Of a stretch of 34,089 bases of DNA, positions 29,243 to 34,089 are shown piece after piece. The translations under genes were made by a program, and so were the position numbers. The stretch comes from Zhongshania aquatica (GTDB lineage: Bacteria; Pseudomonadota; Gammaproteobacteria; Pseudomonadales; Spongiibacteraceae), in NCBI RefSeq assembly GCF_027257955.1, contig NZ_JANZNQ010000028.1, positions 1-34,089 on the forward strand, written 5' to 3'. Positions within the stretch are counted from its first letter, which is position 1. Each line of letters opens with the position of its first letter. A model generated the notes under the pieces. The model was not told where the DNA came from, made no database searches, and saw nothing but the letters and a program-made list of their open reading frames with translations.

Positions 29243-30040
29243 CTAGCGGTATTCCATACGCGCCGACATTTTGTTAAAGAAGCGGGGGAAGAAGCGCTTG
29301 ATAGTGGGTGCAAGCGCGCTGAGCCCCTTGCCGACAACGATCTCATCTCGCCCTTTAATCATGGCCTTTATAATATCTTCTGCGCATCTCTCAACAGACA
29401 TGCCATTGATTATCGACTCGTCATTTTTATTTTGCGCTTTGCCGTGTTCATTCAAGGCATTGATCGCGATATTTGTCTTAATTGAACCGGGGCATACGGT
29501 GAGACAATGAATACCTTGTTGCGCAGTTTCCGCGCGCAAACAGTCCATAAAACCGACAACGGCGTACTTTGAACCAGAATATCCCGTACGCAATTTAGAA
29601 CCGACTTTTCCTGCAACGCTACTGATGCTAACGATCATGCCTTCTTGCCGTTCAAGCATGCCCGGGAGCAGCGCTTTGGTCATCGCAAGGGTGCCAATAT
29701 AATTAACCTCCATTAGCTGGCGATAAACTGATAGGTCGGTGTCAACAAACAGCGAGCGCTGAGAAATGCCGCCGTTATTAATTAATATATGTACGGGGCC
29801 GATATCGGCCAGTTGAGGAGTAACCTTATCAAGCAAATTATCAGCGTCTGCTAGGTCTAAAGGCATCACCCAATGGCGGCTTCTTCCACCTGGTAGTGAC
29901 TCCGCTAGTTCTATGAGCGACTCTTCTCGGCGTGCAGACAGAACAAGTCTGGCGTCCAATTTAGCAAGCTGACGACACAGCTCCATACCAATCCCAGAGC
30001 TAGCACCCGTCACCCAAATCGTCTTATTCTTAATATCCAT
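29243..30040 (-). CDS. Short-chain dehydrogenase/reductase
   Basis: Classical SDR of 265 residues. The NAD(P)-binding TGASSGIG is at 11-18, NNGG at 88-91, and the catalytic triad is Ser140 (ISSVAG) with Tyr154 and Lys158 in YSGSK. The substrate-binding loop is PGSIKTNIA. The basic residues near the end of the second strand (SARREE) suggest NADP(H). It most resembles the DHRS7-like group of bacterial SDRs. The substrate is unknown. Good GAGG ribosome-binding site before the ATG. Confidence 0.93.
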   Translation of the reverse strand: MDIKNKTIWVTGASSGIGMELCRQLAKLDARLVLSARREESLIELAESLPGGRSRHWVMPLDLADADNLLDKVTPQLADIGPVHILINNGGISQRSLFVDTDLSVYRQLMEVNYIGTLAMTKALLPGMLERQEGMIVSISSVAGKVGSKLRTGYSGSKYAVVGFMDCLRAETAQQGIHCLTVCPGSIKTNIAINALNEHGKAQNKNDESIINGMSVERCAEDIIKAMIKGRDEIVVGKGLSALAPTIKRFFPRFFNKMSARMEYR

Positions 30041-30200
30041 TATATTTCCTCGCGAATTTTAGCACTGGGTATTCGGTGGGCGGCCACAGTGACTTGGCCA
30101 GATCAATTAATGGTTCAATATAGCATCGCTTCGCTATGACATTGACGATATTACGCCTTCACTGCGCGTATGGGTGCACATTGAATTACTCGTGGTTGCG

Positions 30201-30554
30201 CTACACCAATACTTGCCTTGTGTTAGCGATGTAATGATGAACCTGGCGTTCAATTTTCGGGTCAACCATGGTCTCTGGGCGACGGCCATTCGGGCAGGGC
30301 ATGCGCGGTGTGGTGCCAAATAATCGGCAAATCAGTGGGCGCTCTCCGTAAACTTCACAGCCTTTTGGCCCTAAGTGTACGCAATTAAATTCATTTAATG
30401 CTGCGTCGTGCTCTGCGTCTGTTTTTACCGGCAGGCGAGACATCTCTTCTGAAGAGGTTGTTACTGGCCCGCAACAGTCGTGACAACCCGGCACACATTC
30501 GAATGTTGGAATGTTTTCGCGCAAACGCGCGATAATATCTCGATTGGTGTTCAT
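30201..30554 (-). CDS. YkgJ-family cysteine-cluster protein
   Basis: 117 residues. The cluster motif is CVPGCHDCC (about 16-24), with additional Cys in NCVHLGPKGCEVY and PLICRLF and MPCPNG. It is a second, more distant member of the Zn/Fe-chelating YkgJ family in this window. AAAGG precedes the ATG at 30554. Role unknown. Confidence 0.85.
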   Translation of the reverse strand: MNTNRDIIARLRENIPTFECVPGCHDCCGPVTTSSEEMSRLPVKTDAEHDAALNEFNCVHLGPKGCEVYGERPLICRLFGTTPRMPCPNGRRPETMVDPKIERQVHHYIANTRQVLV

Positions 30555-30758
30555 TAAAACCTTTCTTTATGTTGTGGCGTATAACGTTACTTTTTAAATT
30601 TCTTATTCATTTCGCTGAAGAATTTATCTGCGATGTTGAAAGCATTCGCCATGAGCAGATAAATAACAGTGTAACAGCAGTTGTCCTTAAAAACGGTTTT
30701 GCCAATGTGAGATTTCAACTCAAGGCAATATATCCAGTGAAATGCTCCGACACGCGAT

Positions 30759-31241
30759 TTACTTCGATTTTTTTCGCAATGCATCTTGGTGATGAGAGTA
30801 GCTGTCACCTTTGGCGAGGCGATCGTAGAGCACAACATTTACGGTGGCTGCCAAGTTCATACAACCCTCGGTTGGAATGTAGACAATGTCTTCGCAAAAA
30901 TCGGTGATCTCTTTTTTCAGCGAGCCATCCTCAGGGCCAAAAATATAAAAGGCCTGGGCAGGGTGTTTGTAAGTCGTCAGCGGTTTGGCACCCTCGATCA
31001 ACTCAATCGCCACCGGCACACAACCTAAGGGAATAACATCCTGTAATTCATTCACGCCAATAAGCGGTAATGTTTCGTAAACCTTTTGGGTGTCGGTATA
31101 AAAGGCTTTGGCCTTGTCGTAACGCGTGCCAGTGTAGAACACCGAGTTGACGCCGTAACAGCCAGCTGCACGCATAACTGAACCGATATTTTCCGGCGAT
31201 TTAGGGTTAAAAAGACCGATGCAGGCGTAGCTTTTTTTCAT
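30759..31241 (-). CDS. SpoU/TrmH-family RNA 2'-O-methyltransferase
   Basis: SPOUT-fold (trefoil knot) RNA methyltransferase of 160 residues. Motif 1 is PENIGSVMRAAGCYG (16-30), motif 2 FGPEDGSL (101-108) and motif 3 IPTEGCMNLAATVNVVLYDR (122-141). The short length, with no extra RNA-binding domain, is like TrmL. The substrate nucleotide cannot be told from sequence. A basic C-terminal tail follows. The gap to the YkgJ-family gene (30555-30758) has no gene that can be supported. Confidence 0.88.
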   Translation of the reverse strand: MKKSYACIGLFNPKSPENIGSVMRAAGCYGVNSVFYTGTRYDKAKAFYTDTQKVYETLPLIGVNELQDVIPLGCVPVAIELIEGAKPLTTYKHPAQAFYIFGPEDGSLKKEITDFCEDIVYIPTEGCMNLAATVNVVLYDRLAKGDSYSHHQDALRKKSK

Positions 31242-31745
31242 AGAATTTGCATTTTAATTAATGTCATTTCTTTGGTTCCTGAAAGAACGTGGATGTCGAG
31301 CATCTGCCTGCTAGTCAGTAATCCACAGACGTAGCAGAGTGATTGATCCCATTATGGTATCCGAGAAAGTAGCTCTTGTTGATTCCCCCATAAACTGGCC
31401 AAGCATTTAAATCATAATTTGGCCAGCTGTATACCCATATGACGGCAGGAAAGCCACATTAGCGGTCAGTCGCAGTTTTCACGTAGTTGAAAGTGAACAA
31501 GAGAGCGCCTCCCATTAACACCTTGGTGAATCACTTAACCGATTGAAATTTATACAAAACGCGATATGATCAAGGGAAAGGAATACTCGGCAGAAATAAA
31601 GGGAACTAGTCTTCGTTTGACCGGCGCTCGCTAATAGCGAGATCGCTACCTCATTGAATTCCCTAAATTTTTTCAATCAACGTAAAAGCCAGTTCCGTGA
31701 TAAGGGGGCCAAAGTGATATATGGCCTGAGTCGTTATAACTAGCT
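31242..31745. other. Gene-free stretch before the cassette array
   Basis: About 500 bases with no frame I can support. It carries several dyads: CTGGCCAA / TTGGCCAG at 31395-31426, CTCGCT / AGCGAG at 31627-31641, and GGCCA / TGGCC near 31708-31727. The sequence TGTTGATTCCCCC at 31377, followed by the CTGGCCA repeats, looks like the end of an IS21-type element, but no transposase is present. An integron integrase would be expected on the minus strand here and is absent. The region is probably a scar or control region of the integron. Confidence 0.45.
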
Positions 31746-31752
31746 GTTAGGT
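31727..31752 (+). other. attI- or attC-like recombination site before cassette 1
   Basis: The core GTTAGGT (31746-31752) fits the GTTRRRY right half-site. It is preceded by a TAAC / GTTA inverted pair with a 5-base spacer, and no second half-site with attC layout was found upstream. This simple inverted pair resembles an attI core more than an attC. The start is set where the preceding TATAAC-containing stretch begins and is approximate. Confidence 0.45.
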
Positions 31753-31760
31753 GAATAGAT

Positions 31761-32480
31761 ATGGATATTGAAAAAGTTAAGAGTAATAACCTAGCAAGAG
31801 AAAGTAGAGATAGACGTCCAATTAGTGCGTTTATGGAGCTATATAGTGCTACCGATTCTGCCTTAAAAGAAGTGGCTGAACTTGGTGCAAGTGAGGCGAC
31901 TAAAGAAACTCTTGTAAAGAGTCACCTTATAAATGTTGTAACTGCAGTTGAAGTTTATTACCGAGATATGCTCGATTCAGTTTTTAGATTATGCAAACCT
32001 GAGTTATTTGAGGGTAAGTTAAAAAATCTGCATGACAAGAGCTACAAGATTGACGACCTTCTAGCTATATATGTTAATAGAATACATCCACTGGAACTGG
32101 TGGCAAGTAACTTGAGTTTTCAAAATATTGGCAATATTGAAAAAGTATTTTCTACCTTAATAGGCAAGCCTTTCTTTAAGCAAGCAAAGCAACTTAAGTG
32201 GAGACTTAAGGAGAAACCCGAGACCGAGTGTGAAATAAACCACTCAGACATCGATACGCTGCAAGAAGTTTTCGAAGAGCGTCATTTGCTAATACACAAC
32301 CCGAATGGGAACTTGAGTGCATCGTTAGCTTCGACAGAAGAGCGTATTAACTCAATATTTGGAGTAGTTATGGCATCAGATTTGGTTCTGACGCAGTTCA
32401 TCAATGAAAACATTGACCCTGAAATATCATCTAACAAATCAAGCAACGCGGACGGCGATAAAGCTGCCGCCGGTTCTTGA
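31761..32480 (+). CDS. Cassette 1: HEPN-domain protein (candidate RNase toxin or defence protein)
   Basis: 239 residues, helical and soluble. The key motif RHLLIHN at residues 174-180 fits the HEPN signature R-x4-H (Arg174, His179), which forms the RNase active site in HEPN toxins and defence nucleases. An earlier helix SHLINVVTAVEVYYRDML and a WRLKEKPE stretch agree with the HEPN/MAE_28990-like group. The last about 16 residues (SSNKSSNADGDKAAAGS) are encoded by the attC site and are probably not functional. There is no adjacent antitoxin in the cassette. Whether it acts as a toxin, an RNase or merely a binding domain is not shown. ATG 9 bases after the recombination core. Confidence 0.75.
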   Translation: MDIEKVKSNNLARESRDRRPISAFMELYSATDSALKEVAELGASEATKETLVKSHLINVVTAVEVYYRDMLDSVFRLCKPELFEGKLKNLHDKSYKIDDLLAIYVNRIHPLELVASNLSFQNIGNIEKVFSTLIGKPFFKQAKQLKWRLKEKPETECEINHSDIDTLQEVFEERHLLIHNPNGNLSASLASTEERINSIFGVVMASDLVLTQFINENIDPEISSNKSSNADGDKAAAGS

Positions 32481-32500
32481 GACGTTAATAGGCGCTAGGT
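32429..32500 (+). other. attC site 1 (end of cassette 1)
   Basis: The left half-site ATCTAAC (32429-32435) fits RYYYAAC; the right core GCTAGGT (32494-32500) has one mismatch to GTTRRRY. The inner boxes TCAAGCAAC (32439-32447) and GTTCTTGA (32473-32480) pair except for one unpaired C in 2L. A G+C-rich hairpin forms the middle. The site is 72 bases long and overlaps the end of the cassette 1 gene. Confidence 0.8.
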
Positions 32501-32926
32501 GTGGCTGAGTGGGTGACTTATGCGATTGTTGTCGTTCTGATTTTGCTATCAGTGGCAAATATTATTTCTTTTCGGCAATCGCGTGAACTAAGGGCATTCT
32601 TAAATGCTGTCGCGCGACCAGTACCTAGCGACTATTTTGATCCTTTTTCTGCTAAAGCTGGAGATCTTATACAGTACAGAAAAACTCAAGTGTCTGGGGC
32701 GTCAAATGTGTCTAGCGAAGGAATATACTTGGAGTCGGTTTTTAAGTTTCATGTGGTGATACCTTGGACCGTTGTGATTGCTATCCGTGTATTGGCTATT
32801 AAAGGGAAATTGGTAGCAAATTTAAAGATCTCCCATAACAACGAAATAGACCGGGAATTAATTATCTCATGGCATCCAGATTACAACGAATTCATCCCTA
32901 AGAATGTGATCATTGTAAGAGGTTAG
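32501..32926 (+). CDS. Cassette 2: one-TM membrane protein of unknown family
   Basis: 141 residues. The N-terminal helix TYAIVVVLILLSVANIISF (about 5-23) anchors the protein, with a short linker of Arg and Glu. The rest is predicted soluble with beta-strand character (GIYLESVFKFHVVIPWTVVIAIRV, then KLVANLKISHNN). It has no motif I recognise. It starts at a GTG directly next to the right half-site of attC site 1. It might be an anchored accessory or immunity protein, but nothing supports a specific role. Confidence 0.7.
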   Translation: MAEWVTYAIVVVLILLSVANIISFRQSRELRAFLNAVARPVPSDYFDPFSAKAGDLIQYRKTQVSGASNVSSEGIYLESVFKFHVVIPWTVVIAIRVLAIKGKLVANLKISHNNEIDRELIISWHPDYNEFIPKNVIIVRG

Positions 32927-32982
32927 TCTGTTGTGAGCTGTGATCAAATATTAAGACTGGAAAGGTTGTGCGAGGGCGCGCC

Positions 32983-33066
32983 CATTAACAAGGCGGTGTT
33001 GTCGCCTTCGGCTGGGACTGCCATTCCGCTGCCGCTCCATGCTAGCCCCAAACCGCGGCGTTAGGT
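32983..33066 (+). other. attC site 2 (end of cassette 2)
   Basis: The left half-site CATTAAC (32983-32989) is degenerate but keeps AAC; the right core GTTAGGT (33060-33066) is perfect. Inner boxes GCGGTGTT (32993-33000) and AAACCGC (33050-33056) pair with one unpaired G in 2L. 84 bases. Confidence 0.75.
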
Positions 33067-33070
33067 GTAT

Positions 33071-33430
33071 ATGGGTATTTCTTCAGCACAAGCGTCAAAT
33101 TTCTACCAAGAAGTTGCCGAGAATGGGGTCGTTTGGGGCATAAAAGACAGTGGAGGTTATCCGGCGCCACGGGGAACAGAGGGCAAACGAGCAATGCCAT
33201 TTTGGTCCTCTCAGTCTCGCGCTCAGACAGTAATAGAGAATGTTAGCGCTTATAAGGGTTTTGAGCCTGTGGCTATCTCATGGGAGGTGTTCTGTGAGCG
33301 TTGGGTACCTGGTTTGTCCCAAGATGGCCTTTTGGCAGGTATAAATTGGTCTGACGAACGTGCCACAGGCTTTGATATTCAACCATTTGAGTTGCAGACA
33401 AATGTCGAAGCTGTGCGCAACAACACCTAA
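33071..33430 (+). CDS. Cassette 3: DUF2750 protein
   Basis: 119 residues from the ATG at 33071 (a GTG at 33065 overlaps the attC core and is less likely). It matches the DUF2750 pattern: an N-terminal QASNFYQEVAENGVVWGIKDSGG, PFWSSQSRAQTVI, ISWEVFCERWVPGLSQDGLLAGINW. The family is common in integron cassettes and in Vibrio; function unknown. The TAA stop falls inside the left half-site of attC site 3, as is typical. Confidence 0.85.
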   Translation: MGISSAQASNFYQEVAENGVVWGIKDSGGYPAPRGTEGKRAMPFWSSQSRAQTVIENVSAYKGFEPVAISWEVFCERWVPGLSQDGLLAGINWSDERATGFDIQPFELQTNVEAVRNNT

Positions 33431-33508
33431 CCAGGCCATTAAGTTTGTTCCGGGCCGCTGGCCCTCCACCGGACGGCTTTCAGCCGCCGCTTATGGCAGG
33501 CGTTAAGT
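33425..33508 (+). other. attC site 3 (end of cassette 3)
   Basis: The best site in the window. ACCTAAC (33425-33431) and GTTAAGT (33502-33508) fit the left and right half-site consensus exactly. Inner boxes GCCATTAAG (33435-33443) and CTTATGGC (33490-33497) pair with one unpaired T in 2L. The central part can fold into a G+C-rich hairpin. 84 bases. Confidence 0.9.
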
Positions 33509-33511
33509 GCT

Positions 33512-33973
33512 ATGAAGTATTTCGATAACATCAATAATCACAAGTACATCTACCTTGGGGACATCGGGGAGCCTGAAGATAATGTTCTACGATTTACAAT
33601 CGAAGAGGCTGGGGTTTCTGACGAGGAGACTACAATTGAAATTTCTGGTTCAGAATTGTCGGGACTTCGATCTATTGAAGTAACTGACAAGAGCTGTATT
33701 TATGAAATAACATTCGATAGCTATATCAGCTACTCGGTGCTTAATGAGTCTTACTGCGGAGTAGATGATTACGAAGAATACGATGGTAGGCTATTTTGTG
33801 TGTACAAAAAATCACACTATCTCAACTATGTGGGTAAGGCGAGCTTAGCAACATCAGATTATCCTGGGCCTTTTAAGCACTATGGTTTTAATTGTTTAAA
33901 TCATATTGTTGATGTTATTTCCACCGAAGAGCCCAGCATTAAATTGCTGAGTGGCAGGCACTTAATCGGGTAG
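33512..33973 (+). CDS. Cassette 4: unknown acidic protein, 3' end cut by the intron
   Basis: 153 residues as read, rich in Asp, Glu, Tyr and Ser, without membrane helices or motifs that I recognise. The ATG lies 3 bases after attC site 3. The last two codons and the stop (Ile-Gly-stop) are supplied by the end of the group II intron, since the cassette sequence ends at about 33963 with ACTT. The true C-terminus lay in the lost attC. Function unknown. Confidence 0.7.
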   Translation: MKYFDNINNHKYIYLGDIGEPEDNVLRFTIEEAGVSDEETTIEISGSELSGLRSIEVTDKSCIYEITFDSYISYSVLNESYCGVDDYEEYDGRLFCVYKKSHYLNYVGKASLATSDYPGPFKHYGFNCLNHIVDVISTEEPSIKLLSGRHLIG

Positions 33974-34089
33974 CCAAGGGTCTCTAACCCTCAGCCCCCA
34001 CAACACCCTGCATGCGGATCCGCACAGGGCGTTTCACTGAGAATGGTGAAGCTTAATCCAACCATCGCGCAATTCGTACAGCCCCTGAG
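33964..34089 (-). mobile_element. Group II intron, 3' end (probably group IIC-attC)
   Basis: On the minus strand, after the reverse transcriptase stop, the sequence forms a domain V-like hairpin: CGCCCTG, TGCG-GATC-CGCA, a two-base TG bulge, CAGGG (about 34004-34032). The CGC triad at its start is a known catalytic variant. Domain VI follows, with GAGGGT / ACCCTT and an A bulge in GGCTACCC, 7-8 bases from the intron end CCCGAT(T). The next exon bases are AAGT, so the top strand reads ACTT then AAC-like: the insertion lies in RYYYAAC of an attC left half-site and the intron faces opposite to the cassettes, as group IIC-attC introns do. Class is inferred. Confidence 0.75.
34034..34087 (-). CDS. 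Group II intron reverse transcriptase/maturase, C-terminal end
   Basis: Only the last 17 codons are in the window: QGLYELRDGWIKLHHSQ and a stop. The LxDGWIKLHH end matches the usual final motif of group II intron RTs (for example VRSIWIALHYG-type ends), just before domain V. The catalytic YADD and the rest lie past the right edge. Confidence 0.7.
   Translation of the reverse strand, partial: QGLYELRDGWIKLHHSQ

Larger units (their letters stand above)
31746..33963 (+). mobile_element. Integron gene-cassette array (four cassettes, no integrase in view)
   Basis: Four short genes on one strand are each followed by an attC-like site. Boundaries, from the right half-site of each: 31746 (cassette 1), 32494 (cassette 2), 33060 (cassette 3) and 33502 (cassette 4). 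Three full attC sites (72, 84 and 84 bases) share the 1L/2L/2R/1R layout with one unpaired base in 2L. The genes start within a few bases of the preceding site, as cassettes do. The integrase gene is not in the window, so this is either a cluster of attC sites lacking integrase or the distal part of a larger integron. The fourth cassette is cut by a group II intron. Confidence 0.85.

Noticed and set aside
30587-30838. Minus-strand frame, including a 21-residue peptide MANAFNIADKFFSEMNKKF
   Set aside because: It overlaps the RNA methyltransferase end and lacks a ribosome-binding site. The small Lys-rich peptide is attractive but cannot be supported from this sequence alone.
31513-31621. An additional attC between CATTAAC and GTTTGAC
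   Set aside because: The right half-site has a mismatch in a key purine, and no inner boxes pair between the two ends.
31242-31745. Integron integrase gene on the minus strand
   Set aside because: No frame of sufficient length and none of the conserved tyrosine-recombinase motifs (R-H-R-Y boxes) were seen.

Overview
The window comes from a chromosome of a gammaproteobacterium, most likely a marine member of the Cellvibrionales/Spongiibacteraceae neighbourhood. This placement is inferred from gene order (mnmG-rsmG-parA-parB-atpIBEFHAGDC-glmU-glmS), E. coli-like ATP synthase subunits, a PilU-type ATPase, HD-GYP signalling and a chromosomal-integron-type cassette array. No rRNA, tRNA or CRISPR array was found.

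Left edge (1-1949): the 3' end of an IS3-family transposase abuts a hybrid histidine kinase that has lost its sensor half. Next comes a non-coding, DnaA-box-containing, very AT-rich stretch that looks like a replication origin just upstream of mnmG. It contains no GATC site.

Housekeeping block (1950-17031): mnmG and rsmG (tRNA and rRNA modification) are followed by parA/parB (chromosome segregation). A strong promoter then precedes the complete nine-gene F1Fo ATP synthase operon, which ends at a strong rho-independent terminator. Two intercistronic hairpins sit inside this operon. glmU and glmS (UDP-GlcNAc supply) follow.

Middle block (17127-31241): this holds mostly independent genes. They are pilU, a three-PAS HD-GYP phosphodiesterase, an EamA transporter, two small YkgJ-type cysteine-cluster proteins, a lemA-TPM-TPM operon, an unrecognised membrane protein, an ATP-grasp protein, a DUF2959 lipoprotein, mtgA, a spermidine-synthase-like protein, a UPF0316 membrane protein, an SDR oxidoreductase and a SpoU-type RNA methyltransferase. 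Several of the intergenic gaps carry clean inverted repeats.

Right edge (about 31242-34089): a roughly 500-base gene-free stretch leads into an integron cassette array. It has four promoterless-looking genes, all on the + strand: a HEPN-domain protein, a one-TM protein, a DUF2750 protein and an unknown acidic protein. Three recognisable attC sites separate them. The fourth cassette is interrupted exactly at its attC left half-site by the 3' end of a group II intron on the opposite strand, which fits a group IIC-attC intron; its reverse transcriptase runs out of the window. No integron integrase is visible here. The cassette region is the most interesting part of the window.
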